Counted from the stretch's first letter, positions 55,024 to 64,000 are shown. The stretch: DNA of 64,000 nucleotides from Oceanobacillus neutriphilus (GCF_014645515.1 NZ_BMLW01000011.1:62001-126000), one strand, 5' to 3'. Program-made: numbers and translations. The notes: generated by a model from the letters alone, not told the origin.

Positions 55024-55818
55024 TTAATTCTTCACAAGACTTTTTTCGGAAGTTACAACATTTGCGGTGCTATCTTTGTTCATTAATTGTTTCAGGATAA
55101 AGTCGTTAATTAACGTATATTTTTTTCCTTCTACTTCAATAAAGGCACCATTGTATGGAGGGAACCAAAAGGCTCTGATTTTTAAATCTATATCATCTTT
55201 GATTAAATCAATTTCTTTCATTTCCTCCATCTCCACTCTGGAAATATATCTTCCTTGATTAGCATTTTGTTTGACGGACGCAAGCCTTCCCCGAGATATG
55301 ACATCTAAAAGAACACTTTTATATAGTTCTACCTGAATTTCCTGTGTCTTCTTTTCTAAGCTTGCGGCTGTCTCCATCCGATAATCAAAATTAAATTTAA
55401 AAGTACGTATGATATTCCCCGTATCAATTTCACTATCTACGTAATGGGCAGTGGCTCCCCACTTCGGCAGTTTATTTAAGATTGCCATATTATATCCGGC
55501 TGTTCCCCGCCATTCTGGTAATAAAGCTGGATGAAAATTAATACAGCCAAATGATGGCCCGCTGATTAATGGTTCCTTTATCTTCTTCCAAAACAAATAA
55601 GAAATAATTAAATCAATTTGATGATCAGGCTCATACAGAATATTCTCCGCCTCTTCCATTGAAATAACAGGAATCCTTAATTCAGAAGCTTTTTGGGCAG
55701 TTGGTGAGTTGGGGAAATGTGAATCCGTAACAACGGCTGCAATTTCCACCCCTTGACTTAATGTCCACTCGATGAGCTCAGCTGCATATTTTTTTCTTCC
55801 CATAAAAATTATTTTCAT
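55024..55818 (-). CDS. Sugar N-formyltransferase
   Basis: 264 residues of the formyltransferase fold. Catalytic Asn94, His96 (GCINFHPALLPEWRG) and Asp132 (DSEIDTGNI) are present. C-terminal part has the PPYNGAFIEVEGKKY stretch. It uses N10-formyl-tetrahydrofolate to formylate an amine; in this setting the amine is most likely the 4-amino group made by EpsN. It takes the place of the acetyltransferase EpsM between epsL and epsN in B. subtilis. It starts directly at the stop of epsL. Confidence 0.88.
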   Translation of the reverse strand: MKIIFMGRKKYAAELIEWTLSQGVEIAAVVTDSHFPNSPTAQKASELRIPVISMEEAENILYEPDHQIDLIISYLFWKKIKEPLISGPSFGCINFHPALLPEWRGTAGYNMAILNKLPKWGATAHYVDSEIDTGNIIRTFKFNFDYRMETAASLEKKTQEIQVELYKSVLLDVISRGRLASVKQNANQGRYISRVEMEEMKEIDLIKDDIDLKIRAFWFPPYNGAFIEVEGKKYTLINDFILKQLMNKDSTANVVTSEKSLVKN

Positions 55819-56466
55819 TTATACATCCTCCGAATCTCCTGTGAAATATTGAACCGTTGCTTGCTCTTCCTCGTGAATACCTTCTTTTATAAAGATTTTA
55901 TTTATCGTTATCAGAATAATTTTCCAATCTCCAAGAAAGCTGATATTCCCTATATACTCCACATCGAGTTGAAATTTATCCTCCCAGCTGATTGCATTCC
56001 TTCCATTAATCTGGGCCAAACCGGACAGTCCCGGCCGTACTTCATGACGTCGTTTCTGTTGCTGGTTATATAGAGGTAAATACTGTACCAATAGAGGTCT
56101 TGGACCAACAATGGACATATCTCCTTTTACAATATTAAAAAGCTCAGGCAATTCATCAAGGGATGTTGACCTGAGTAATCTGCCAAATCTGGTCAGCCTG
56201 ACATGATCAGGAAGCAGACTCCCATTTGCGTCCCTCTCCTCTGTCATGGTTCTAAACTTATACATCAAAAAAATTTCTTCGTGAAGCCCAGGTCTTTTTT
56301 GCTTAAAAAATACCGGACTGCCCAGTTTTGTTTTAACTAGAACTGCTATCATTAACAACAGTGGACTGAGAACAATAATAGCTATAGAAGCTAAGATGAC
56401 ATCCATCGGTCTTTTTACATATTTTCTATACGTACCATCCCTGCAGATTTTCATTGGATTCACCAC
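55819..56466 (-). CDS. epsL: Undecaprenyl-phosphate sugar phosphotransferase, EpsL-like
   Basis: 215 residues, monotopic phosphoglycosyltransferase: membrane helix (about 22-42, DVILASIAIIVLSPLLLMIA), GSPVFFKQKRPGLH, YKFRTMTEERD, the catalytic D-E pair in LRSTSLDELPELFN, VGPRPLLVQYLPLY and RPGLSGLAQINGRNA. Very like EpsL. It starts the repeat unit by moving a sugar phosphate from UDP to undecaprenyl phosphate at the inner face. The frame opens with GTG 56466; ATG 56454 after GTGGTG is an alternative start. Confidence 0.93.
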   Translation of the reverse strand: MVNPMKICRDGTYRKYVKRPMDVILASIAIIVLSPLLLMIAVLVKTKLGSPVFFKQKRPGLHEEIFLMYKFRTMTEERDANGSLLPDHVRLTRFGRLLRSTSLDELPELFNIVKGDMSIVGPRPLLVQYLPLYNQQQKRRHEVRPGLSGLAQINGRNAISWEDKFQLDVEYIGNISFLGDWKIILITINKIFIKEGIHEEEQATVQYFTGDSEDV

Positions 56467-56469
56467 AAT

Positions 56470-57534
56470 CTAGGCATGAAAAACACCGATATCTGCCGGC
56501 ATCGGTGTTTTATGATTACTTATGAAGCTGTATCCATCAGGATTATTTCTCTGCCATCGCCATGTATCTGCACACATCTTTTCTATTCCCCTCATCGCCA
56601 CCCAGTTTAAATGATTCTGTGCTTTCGCCGGGTCCGCATAACAGGTGCTGATATCACCCGGTCGGCGATGCACAAATTTATAAGGAATCCGGATTCCGGA
56701 AACTTTCTCAAAAGCTTTTATTACCTCAAGAACACTGTGCCCTTTCCCTGTTCCTAAATTATAAGCTTCTACTCCTATTCCTTTTTGAACTTGTTCTAAT
56801 GCCCTTAGATGTCCGACTGCCAGATCAACTACGTGAATATAATCTCGTATACCCGTACCATCTGCGGTAGGATAGTTATTTCCGAATACTTCGAGCTGTT
56901 TTCTTTTCCCGACTGCAATTTGTGAAATATATGGCATCAGATTATTTGGTGTTCCGCCTGGATCCTCTCCAATAAGACCGCTGGCATGCGCTCCAATCGG
57001 ATTAAAGTATCGCAATAGGGCAATACTCCATAACGGATTGGAATAAGCCAAATCTTTTAAAATTTCTTCTATCATTTGTTTGGTACGGCCATACGGATTC
57101 GTTGCTTCCAGTTTCATATTCTCTGTCACAGGAACTTTTTCCGGATTGCCATACACTGTTGCCGAGGAACTGAATACTAGATTTCTCACGGAAAACCGCT
57201 GCATCACTTCCAATAATAGGAGACTGCCCATGACATTATTTTGATAATATTGTAATGGTACAGATATGGATTCCCCTACCGCTTTTAAACCTGCGAGATG
57301 AATAACAGCATCTATTTGATTCTCAGAGAATACCTTTTCCACATTCTCTTTATCCAAAAGGTTTATTTGATATGTTTTAAATGCTCTTCCTGTTATTTCT
57401 TTTATCCTTTGTAATGCTGTCGGGCTGCTATTTGAAAAATTATCCAGAACAATAACATCATATCCTTCATTTAACAGCTCTACACATGTATGGCTTCCAA
57501 TATATCCGGCACCACCGGTCACAAGAACTTCCAT
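56470..57534 (-). CDS. galE: UDP-glucose 4-epimerase
   Basis: 354 residues, extended SDR: GGAGYIGSHT (about 7-16), AGLKAVGES, FSSSATVYG, Tyr-x-x-x-Lys in NPYGRTKQ (about 146), FNPIGAHASGLIGEDP and DGTGIRDYIHVVDLA. Interconverts UDP-glucose and UDP-galactose (perhaps the N-acetyl forms). It provides UDP-galactose for EPS and could also serve galactose use, although the galactoside regulon is 40 kb away. Spaced 3 nt from epsL. Confidence 0.93.
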   Translation of the reverse strand: MEVLVTGGAGYIGSHTCVELLNEGYDVIVLDNFSNSSPTALQRIKEITGRAFKTYQINLLDKENVEKVFSENQIDAVIHLAGLKAVGESISVPLQYYQNNVMGSLLLLEVMQRFSVRNLVFSSSATVYGNPEKVPVTENMKLEATNPYGRTKQMIEEILKDLAYSNPLWSIALLRYFNPIGAHASGLIGEDPGGTPNNLMPYISQIAVGKRKQLEVFGNNYPTADGTGIRDYIHVVDLAVGHLRALEQVQKGIGVEAYNLGTGKGHSVLEVIKAFEKVSGIRIPYKFVHRRPGDISTCYADPAKAQNHLNWVAMRGIEKMCADTWRWQRNNPDGYSFISNHKTPMPADIGVFHA

Positions 57535-57550
57535 TTGTTTCCCTCCCTCG

Positions 57551-58633
57551 TCATAAAGTTAAAAAATCGCTTACATAATTTATTTTTAGCGTAATGACAG
57601 CTTCATAATAGTAAAATGCAAAATAACTGATGATCAGGATCAAATAAATCATTTTCTGATCCTTCTCTCTAAATAACTTAGGTAACCAGGAAATAAGAAT
57701 AAGCTGATAAAGCTGAAAATAGATGGACACCCTGGCAAAAATCCACTCCTGTGTTGAAAAAACCATAAACACTAACCCGACCAGAGACATATTCACGATA
57801 AAATCGCTGTCAGGGAAGATTTTTTTTAGCTTCTTTCTCCCTAAAAAAGCAACAAAAAGAGGGCTTGCTTCCACAACAACCCTGATAATATTAGCTCCGC
57901 CTTCTGCAAATTCGTCATATGCACTGTACTGTGAGTCCTCCAATGCTGAAAATAATAAAGCAGTGAATTGTTCATATCCAATGACGACAATTACCGAAAA
58001 TGAAATAAAGACAATCGCCGTCTTTGACCACGCTTTAAATCTTACCAGAAAGTACATGGGAAGCAGTATTAATGCACTTTGATGAAAGAATGAAGCAAAA
58101 ATAACAATAAGGGCATACCTAAAAAAATTGCCATTGATTAAAAACTTTATTGCTGTAAACGCAATTGCTGCGGCCAATAATTGCCTCATACCATTCATCG
58201 AAACTAAAAATAACCCTCCTGTTATATATACATATAAACTTAATTCCACTAATCTGGAATATTTGTATAAAACAAGGATAATAAGAAGGTTCGTTATTAG
58301 TGCAGTAATAAAAATCAGAACCTGTGAATCAGCTAATATATAGTTTTTTATAATCATTTGCAGGATACCAAACCCAATATCTTTTTCAGAGGTAATATAT
58401 TCCCAGGTGAAATTGTTCGTTTCAAATATATTTCGATAATTAAATGTATCCCCTATTCCGGCGCGGAGGCCAGAGATCAGTATAAGTGACAGGAAAGCTC
58501 CAAATATGAGCAGCTTATTGGGTTTTATATGAATAGGTAAACCTGAATTTGTTACCAATACAGGCTTTGCAAAATATCTTGCAAATAAAGTACAAAGAAA
58601 AACGATAGCAAGATTGATCCAAAGTAATGTCAT
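57551..58633 (-). CDS. epsG: EpsG-like EPS polymerase
   Basis: 360 residues, about ten membrane segments. Matches EpsG: IKPNKLLIFGAFLSLILISG, RAGIGDTFNYRNIF, FGILQMIIKNYI, MNGMRQLLAAAIAF, FFHQSALILLPMYF and the C-terminal IFARVSIYFQLYQLIL. EpsG proteins are thought to be Wzy-like polymerases joining repeat units outside the membrane. It lies between a GT2 gene and galE, 17-24 bp from each. Confidence 0.9.
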   Translation of the reverse strand: MTLLWINLAIVFLCTLFARYFAKPVLVTNSGLPIHIKPNKLLIFGAFLSLILISGLRAGIGDTFNYRNIFETNNFTWEYITSEKDIGFGILQMIIKNYILADSQVLIFITALITNLLIILVLYKYSRLVELSLYVYITGGLFLVSMNGMRQLLAAAIAFTAIKFLINGNFFRYALIVIFASFFHQSALILLPMYFLVRFKAWSKTAIVFISFSVIVVIGYEQFTALLFSALEDSQYSAYDEFAEGGANIIRVVVEASPLFVAFLGRKKLKKIFPDSDFIVNMSLVGLVFMVFSTQEWIFARVSIYFQLYQLILISWLPKLFREKDQKMIYLILIISYFAFYYYEAVITLKINYVSDFLTL

Positions 58634-58656
58634 TTGCTATATCCTTTCCGCTAGAA

Positions 58657-59547
58657 TTACACGTTTACTCTCCTGTTTTTTGACAAAACATATAAATATA
58701 ATAAAAATCCAAAAGGCAAAGCTAAGGCTGTAAGTATCTTTTCAGGCGTTTCTTTGATAAATGCGCCGTTTTTGCTTATTAAATTACTGGATACATAGTG
58801 TATTGCCTGCCTGTATTTAAATGCTGTATCAGCAAAGGGCAGCTTCATCAGCTCCTTACGGTAGAAGGAAAAGCCGAGCGGGTTATTGTGATATTGTTTC
58901 AGCATATTCATGGAAGAGCCATCAGCAAGATACTCCACATGACAGATGATCTCATTCATCAGTAACAGATCATAATCTTTATCAAGCATGTAATATTTAT
59001 AAGCCAGCCCCACATATTTCTCATTTTCAAAAATAGGGTAAGGATATTTTTTTGTTAATGCTGTGCGATAAACCAGCTTTTTATCTCCTGTTACCCCATG
59101 CTTATAATATAAATTAAATAAGGCAGCCTGTTTGATATGCTTTGGAAGAGCCGTGCCAAGGATTTGATTATCTCTATCAGCATCCAGCCCGACCAGCCCG
59201 CTGACTTTTTCATTACCATGAGCCTCCCAGAAGGCGAGGATTTTTTCTACTGCATCGTCTGGCATGTAATCATCGGAATCAATACAAACATTTAATTCCG
59301 TATCTATTTTTTCATATGCTGTATTATGTGCCCCATGCATTCCCTGATTTTTCTGCCAGCAGTAATTTATTTCCACTTCCCCTTCCTCCTGCCATGTCCC
59401 GACCAATTCCTTCGTATTATCTGTTGAGCCGTCATCGAGCACTAACCAGATAAAATCCTTACATGTTTGTCTTTTTAAACTCTCATAACAATAGTGCAGA
59501 CAGTAAGCTCTGTTAAAGGCAGGAGTAAAGATGGTAAGCTTCTTCAT
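58657..59547 (-). CDS. Glycosyltransferase, GT2 family
   Basis: 296 residues, GT-A fold: LTIFTPAFNRAYCLHYCYES, LVLDDGSTDNT, NQGMHGAHNTAYE and the D-x-D-like INVCIDSDDYMPDDAVEKI. A C-terminal hydrophobic segment (about 270-288) tethers it to the membrane. Inverting transfer of one sugar to the lipid-linked unit. It does not look like EpsE, the B. subtilis flagellar clutch enzyme at a similar position. It begins 1 nt after the EpsF-like gene. Confidence 0.88.
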   Translation of the reverse strand: MKKLTIFTPAFNRAYCLHYCYESLKRQTCKDFIWLVLDDGSTDNTKELVGTWQEEGEVEINYCWQKNQGMHGAHNTAYEKIDTELNVCIDSDDYMPDDAVEKILAFWEAHGNEKVSGLVGLDADRDNQILGTALPKHIKQAALFNLYYKHGVTGDKKLVYRTALTKKYPYPIFENEKYVGLAYKYYMLDKDYDLLLMNEIICHVEYLADGSSMNMLKQYHNNPLGFSFYRKELMKLPFADTAFKYRQAIHYVSSNLISKNGAFIKETPEKILTALALPFGFLLYLYVLSKNRRVNV

Positions 59548-59548
59548 A

Positions 59549-60676
59549 TTACATCTCTCCCACTGTTAAATACTTTGTTTGGAGACTTGCAGCTGTATGC
59601 TTGATATCAAACCCTTTCGTTATCAGGTGTTCCTTTTCAACTTCTCTGGAAGGAAGTTCTTTTTTCAATTCCATAATCTTTTTTATCCACAAATCTTTAT
59701 CGGATATAGACAATTGATGAATCAGCCCTAAATTCATATCCACTTCCTCTGTAATGGAATCAGATATGATACATGGCAGTCCGGAGGCTTGGGCTTCAAC
59801 AAGTGTGACTGGTAAACCTTCAAAAAAGGATGGAAAAATAAAGAGATCAAACATCTGCAGCAGGTCGGGAATATCATCTCTTACCCCGAGAAATTTTATT
59901 TTTTTATCCAGTTTCAGCTCGCTTACTCTTCTCTCCATTTCTTTTTTGGAAGGACCGTCCCCAACAAGTACAAGATGTAAATCTCTCATTTCTTGATTTA
60001 AATTATGAAATAGATTGATGATAAATTTATGGTTCTTTTGTTCATGAAACCTGCCAACATGACCAAGAACGAATGCCTCTTCCGCAATACCGAAAGTATC
60101 CCTTAGTAAGCTTCCTTTTCCATTTGAATACTTAAATTTATCTATCTCAACACCATTATTCAAAATAAATGTCTGCTTCGCTTCCGACATAAACATCCAT
60201 TCTGCTGCTGCTTGTGAACAAGCATATAAATGTGTTGCGTTTTGCTTGATAAATGTCCCGGCATACCACTTATACATTTTTGTGAATAGATGCCCTTCAC
60301 TTTGAGTATTATGGCTATGGGCAATCCGCACCGGAACGCCGGCTTTTTTTGCTGCCCGTATGACAAAGCCGCTCATCTTATCCATATGGGAATGGATAAT
60401 CTTATACGCTTTATGTTCAGTAAAGAATGTATTCAATGCCCGCAGATAACCGAAGTGCCCTGCTTCCGTAAGATAAGGGATTCGATAAATTTTACCGCCC
60501 ATCGCTTCGATTTCTTTATCAAACAGCCCTTCTTTACAGGTAAGGAAATCAAATTGAACTTTCTCTCTGTTTATATTTCTGTACAGATTCATAATGAGTG
60601 TTTCTGCGCCGCCACGATTCATGTTAACCACTGCATGTAATACTCTTAATGGACTGCCCAATGAACTTCCCCCCAT
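59549..60676 (-). CDS. epsF: Glycosyltransferase, EpsF-like
   Basis: About 375 residues; TTG 60661 with GGGGGGAAG before it is the better-spaced start, ATG 60676 the longer frame. GT4: RVLHAVVNMNRGGAETLIMN, VPVRIAHSHNTQSEG, LGHVGRFHEQKNHKFIINL, IFPSFFEGLPVTLVEAQASG, CIISDSITEEVD. Close to B. subtilis EpsF and paralogous to 52286-53440. It overlaps epsD by about 30 nt. Confidence 0.9.
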   Translation of the reverse strand: MGGSSLGSPLRVLHAVVNMNRGGAETLIMNLYRNINREKVQFDFLTCKEGLFDKEIEAMGGKIYRIPYLTEAGHFGYLRALNTFFTEHKAYKIIHSHMDKMSGFVIRAAKKAGVPVRIAHSHNTQSEGHLFTKMYKWYAGTFIKQNATHLYACSQAAAEWMFMSEAKQTFILNNGVEIDKFKYSNGKGSLLRDTFGIAEEAFVLGHVGRFHEQKNHKFIINLFHNLNQEMRDLHLVLVGDGPSKKEMERRVSELKLDKKIKFLGVRDDIPDLLQMFDLFIFPSFFEGLPVTLVEAQASGLPCIISDSITEEVDMNLGLIHQLSISDKDLWIKKIMELKKELPSREVEKEHLITKGFDIKHTAASLQTKYLTVGEM

Positions 60677-61800
60677 CCCTCCATATGTTTTTCGTAAATT
60701 TTTCTTTTTTCTATAAGTATTTTATTTATAGTATAGACTGATTCAATCTTTTCTCTGGCACGCTTTCCAAAAGTAAGTCCAGGTTCAGTTATATTGGATA
60801 CTTGGATTAATTTGTTGGCAAACTTAACAGCATTTGGATGTGAGATAATCCAGCCATGCTTTCCATTCTCGATAAGTTCCCGATGTCCCCGGTTATCCAC
60901 TGCTATAACCGGTAAACCACAAGCCATTGCCTCCATAATATTAACCGGCAATCCTTCCCTTAAGCTGGATGCCACTCCTATATCACACATCGGGAGGATT
61001 TGATTAATATCTTTTCGAAACCCAAGAAAGTTAACCACCCCGCTCACTCCCAATTGGTGAGCCAGCTGTTGACAGCTTTTTAATAACGGCCCTTCCCCGG
61101 CAAGTAATAACTTTGCATTGGGAACTTTATCCTTTAACAAAGCCATAGCATGTAATAGTAACTGCTGGTTTTTATTTTTATTAAATTCCGCTGCATAAAA
61201 TAATAACAAGTCATCGGCATTATAACCAAATGACTTTCTTAATTCTCTCTTTTTATTTTCATGTACAGGTTTATATTTCTCTGTATCTACGCCGACTCCG
61301 TGTACATGTTCAATAGACCCCGCTTTAAACTTATGTGTTCTTGCTAAATGATAATCCTCCTGATTAATCAGTATCAATGTGTCCGTATACCTTGACAGCA
61401 TCCTTTCAATGGGATAATAAAACAGCCAATTTTGTATAGGAGCTCCTTTGCAAAAATGGAAACCATGTGCTGTATAGATAACCTTTGTGCCCTTTTTCCT
61501 TGTTTCCTTCGCAGCCATCCGGGTAAGAACGCCTCCAAATGGTGTGTGACAATGAATTATCGAATAGTTATTTTGATGAATGATATCTTTCAATTGTTTA
61601 TATGCTTTTATATTTGCTGAATGAAAAGGGGATCGTTGAATCGCAATGTTGTATTTTTTATCTGTATATGACAAATCGATATTCCCGGCTGCAGCAACAT
61701 GAACTTCCCACCCTTGCTTTTGTAGCCACTTCATATATGGTAAGTGAAAAGCTTTAAAATGATAATCAACTGTGGCACAAAATAATATCTTATTGGGCAC
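60646..61800 (-). CDS. epsD: Glycosyltransferase EpsD
   Basis: 384 residues, GT4. The start KILFCATVDYHFKAFHLPYM and the stretches HCHTPFGGVL, YTAHGFHFCKGAPIQNWLFY, REGLPVNIMEAMACGLPVIA and DNRGHRELIENG match B. subtilis EpsD closely. It acts early in building the EPS repeat on undecaprenyl phosphate. It follows epsC by 46 bp. The extreme C-terminus is Trp- and His-rich and overlaps the next gene. Confidence 0.93.
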   Translation of the reverse strand: MPNKILFCATVDYHFKAFHLPYMKWLQKQGWEVHVAAAGNIDLSYTDKKYNIAIQRSPFHSANIKAYKQLKDIIHQNNYSIIHCHTPFGGVLTRMAAKETRKKGTKVIYTAHGFHFCKGAPIQNWLFYYPIERMLSRYTDTLILINQEDYHLARTHKFKAGSIEHVHGVGVDTEKYKPVHENKKRELRKSFGYNADDLLLFYAAEFNKNKNQQLLLHAMALLKDKVPNAKLLLAGEGPLLKSCQQLAHQLGVSGVVNFLGFRKDINQILPMCDIGVASSLREGLPVNIMEAMACGLPVIAVDNRGHRELIENGKHGWIISHPNAVKFANKLIQVSNITEPGLTFGKRAREKIESVYTINKILIEKRKIYEKHMEGWGEVHWAVH

Positions 61801-61845
61801 TTAAAGCTCACCCCTTTCATTTTTTAATCCATCTTCTTCTATGTT

Positions 61846-63669
61846 TTATATACTCACTGCCTGCAGCTCTTTCATGACTACATTATTTGCTACGTTTAAT
61901 AACCGTTCTCTTAATGCATCAGGATCTACGTCTTCAAATATTGCAATAATTTCGTTGATTTCATCCAGATAGATATTTGTGGTCTTTCCCACATAAATTT
62001 TAGGATATACCTGGTTGTTATGCACTTCATTCTCCTGGAGTAATTCTTCATAAAGCTTTTCACCCGGACGAACTCCAGTATATTTAATCTCAATATCCTC
62101 CGTGGAATATCCGGACAGCTTAATAAGATTTTTGGCAAGATCCATTATTTTTATCGGATCTCCCATATCCAGAACAAATATCTCCCCGCCATTTGCTAAG
62201 GCACCTGCTTGAATAACAAGCCGCGATGCTTCTGGAATTGTCATAAAATAACGGACCATTTCCGGGTGTGTTACTGTCACTGGTCCGCCCTTTTTGATTT
62301 GCTTCTTAAATAACGGGATAACACTTCCACGGCTGCCCAGAACATTCCCAAACCGGACTGCTACAAATTTTGTATTACTCTGCCTGTTCATAGCTTGAAT
62401 AATCATTTCAGCTAATCGTTTGGATGCTCCCATGACACTGGTTGGATTTACTGCTTTATCCGTCGATATCATGACAAAAATACCGACATTGGTCTCACTG
62501 GCCGCCTCAGCAACATTCCTTGTCCCGATAATATTATTTTTCACGGCCTCTTCCGGATTTCGTTCCATTAATGGCACATGTTTATGCGCCGCAGCATGAT
62601 AGACAACATCAGGCTTATACCTGTGCATAATATGCTGCATTTTTCTTGCATCTTGAACATCCGCTATTTCCGTTATAAACTCCGTTTCACTGTCATGGTA
62701 TACATCCCTGAGCTCCATTTCTATAGAATAAATACTGTTTTCACCATGTCCCAGTAAAATTAACTGAGCTGGTTTAAAATTTGAAACCTGTCTCGAAATT
62801 TCAGAGCCAATCGATCCTCCTGCACCAGTAATCATGACAACCTTATTTGAAATGTAATCTGAAATACTTTCCATATCCATCTCTACCTGGTCTCTGCCAA
62901 GTAAATCCTTCACTTGAACGTCTCTGAATTCATTAATAGAAATTCTCCCGGTGATTAAGTCTTCCAGCAGAGGCAAAACCTGTGTTTTCACCTTTGTTTT
63001 TGCACATTCCTGAAATATTATATTTAATTCTTTCCTGCTTAAAGACGGGATAGAAATAATAATATGTTCAATTTTATATTTCTCCACTATTCTTTCTATT
63101 TGATTTATGCCGCCGACCACTGGCAGTCCTAAAATGTCAAGATGCTGTTTTTTGGGGCTGTCGTCGATAAAAGCAACTGCCTGTAGACTTCCTTCATTTT
63201 TCTTTAGCAGCTGTCTGGCAACCATTGTTCCAGCTGAACCGGCTCCAACAATCAATGTACGAATGTTGTTCTCAGATTTATTCAGGATAGCACCGCGGTA
63301 TATCCTCCAGGTTAAACGGGAACCGCCAATGAAGAACAGATGAAGAAGCCCGGCTGTAACAAATAATTTCCAGGACAGCTCCTGTATGAATATATAATGA
63401 ATAATAATTGCTGTCAGAATGGAATATGTAACTATTTTTAAAATAATTAATAGCTCCTGAATGCTTGCATATTCCCAATGCTTTTTGTAGAGCTTATATT
63501 TTATTGAGAACAAGTGGTGTGATAATAATATAGCAAGACTGCTTATTAATATTGAAGTATTCAGCTGAGGAGTTGACGAACTTAATAGAAACATACCAAA
63601 GTAAATTGCTGATAACACAATACAGGAATCGACAATAATAAATAAGGATATTCGCTGTCGATGTGTCAT
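61846..63669 (-). CDS. epsC: Membrane UDP-GlcNAc 4,6-dehydratase, EpsC/CapD/PglF-like
   Basis: 607 residues: four membrane helices (about 8-120), a first Rossmann domain (GAGSAGTMVARQLL near 143) and a catalytic SDR domain (VMITGAGGSIGSEISRQV near 283; VYHAAAHKHVPLME). The usual Tyr of the SDR active site is Met (NPTSVMGASKR), as in this membrane family. It makes UDP-2-acetamido-4-keto-2,4,6-trideoxyglucose, feeding EpsN. First gene of the operon in this window; epsA/epsB-type genes are not visible and no ORF fills the last 330 bp. Confidence 0.93.
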   Translation of the reverse strand: MTHRQRISLFIIVDSCIVLSAIYFGMFLLSSSTPQLNTSILISSLAILLSHHLFSIKYKLYKKHWEYASIQELLIILKIVTYSILTAIIIHYIFIQELSWKLFVTAGLLHLFFIGGSRLTWRIYRGAILNKSENNIRTLIVGAGSAGTMVARQLLKKNEGSLQAVAFIDDSPKKQHLDILGLPVVGGINQIERIVEKYKIEHIIISIPSLSRKELNIIFQECAKTKVKTQVLPLLEDLITGRISINEFRDVQVKDLLGRDQVEMDMESISDYISNKVVMITGAGGSIGSEISRQVSNFKPAQLILLGHGENSIYSIEMELRDVYHDSETEFITEIADVQDARKMQHIMHRYKPDVVYHAAAHKHVPLMERNPEEAVKNNIIGTRNVAEAASETNVGIFVMISTDKAVNPTSVMGASKRLAEMIIQAMNRQSNTKFVAVRFGNVLGSRGSVIPLFKKQIKKGGPVTVTHPEMVRYFMTIPEASRLVIQAGALANGGEIFVLDMGDPIKIMDLAKNLIKLSGYSTEDIEIKYTGVRPGEKLYEELLQENEVHNNQVYPKIYVGKTTNIYLDEINEIIAIFEDVDPDALRERLLNVANNVVMKELQAVSI

Positions 63670-63739
63670 TTTCTGCTCCCCTTTCTTTTGTATATACCTG
63701 ATGACTATTTATTCTGAAAACCGTTGTAAAACTCCCGCA

Positions 63740-63902
63740 AAATCAAGTTTCGTTTTATCACAGCATGAGTGTCCGTAATTTTCCACTTCCGAAATAAATT
63801 TAATACCTTAATTGACATGTGGAAAAAACGGTCTCTTCATCTCCTGATTCACTCAGCTAGGATTTAGTGGCAAAAGCACCACTAAATCAAGTTTCGTTTT
63901 AT
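63740..63902. repeat. 19-bp direct repeat and hairpin upstream of epsC
   Basis: AAATCAAGTTTCGTTTTAT occurs at 63740-63758 and 63884-63902. The second copy joins a perfect 10-bp hairpin, GATTTAGTGG (63861-63870) and CCACTAAATC (63879-63888). It lies in the eps leader region (63670-64000, no gene seen), so it could be regulatory. Confidence 0.55.
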
Positions 63903-63963
63903 GTAAATACGCCGGGCATCTAACCCGTCCTCACACTATACTATTGACAACGAATGCGTCTAA

Positions 63964-63976
63964 GGTTGATTCAACC
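63964..63976. promoter_or_regulatory. Short palindrome near the right edge
   Basis: GGTTGATTCAACC, 6-bp arms around one base. It could be an operator for the eps operon or for a gene beyond the window. Confidence 0.3.
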
Positions 63977-64000
63977 CACAGCATAGCCGAGTGTCTACAT

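Noticed and set aside
63670-64000. SinR operators in front of eps
   Set aside because: No GTTCT/AGAAC pair in this stretch; the true eps promoter may lie beyond the window.

Overview
The window is AT-rich Firmicutes DNA from a Bacillaceae member. The evidence is gene content: yunC-yunD-yunE, a pspA/ydjGHI-type envelope-stress operon with a SigW-like promoter, two-subunit glycine decarboxylase, sinI-sinR, and a Bacillus-type eps operon. Several proteins read like Oceanobacillus or Virgibacillus relatives, but the genus is an inference from memory. Almost everything lies on the minus strand.

Layout. 0-2.7 kb: yunCDE. 3-18 kb: a beta-galactoside regulon. It holds galM (plus strand), a ROK repressor, and a long minus-strand operon (SDR dehydrogenase, gcvPA, gcvPB, sugar-binding lipoprotein, two ABC permeases, a GH63-like glycosidase, LacZ). 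An identical 17-bp AT palindrome-like site sits just downstream of both the galM and the SDR promoter. 18-21.4 kb: stress operon (short PspA-like coiled coil, YdjG, YdjH, YdjI homologues). 21.9-23.6 kb: a secreted NlpC/P60-like protein whose catalytic Cys is Ser, and a GNAT acetyltransferase. 23.7-26.7 kb: a CPG-motif P-type metal ATPase, an HMA metallochaperone and a two-cysteine Crp/Fnr regulator (FLP type), with a perfect FNR box upstream. 27-30.7 kb: a small ABC transporter, a cis-prenyltransferase gene broken by a 156-bp mobile element, and an APH-like kinase. 30.8-32.5 kb: sinR, sinI and a TetR repressor. 33.2-41.2 kb: a lasso-peptide gene cluster. 41.5-63.7 kb: an eps exopolysaccharide operon.

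The main find is the lasso cluster of the paeninodin type, in transcription order: cyclase C, a 47-codon precursor A overlapping the end of C, HPr-kinase-like tailoring kinase K, RRE protein B1, protease B2, nucleotidyltransferase N and ABC exporter D. The predicted core starts with Ala, has Asp at position 9 (9-residue ring) and ends with Ser, the expected phosphorylation site. Its promoter region carries two 16-bp inverted repeats with the geometry of SinR operators, 106 bp apart, each overlapping a promoter-like sequence. A sinI-sinR pair lies 10 kb away and a second SinR-like gene is embedded in the eps operon, so lasso peptide and biofilm matrix may be controlled together.

The eps operon runs epsC, epsD, epsF, GT2, epsG, galE, epsL, an N-formyltransferase in the place of EpsM, epsN, sinR-like, then several glycosyltransferases (four of them paralogues), a pyruvyltransferase, a PglK-like ABC flippase candidate, a CelD-like acyltransferase, a PIG-L deacetylase and finally a remnant of a second lasso cyclase. 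A second copy of the 156/157-bp element lies inside this operon. Both copies have perfect 5-bp target duplications and an internal hairpin whose arms have co-varied.
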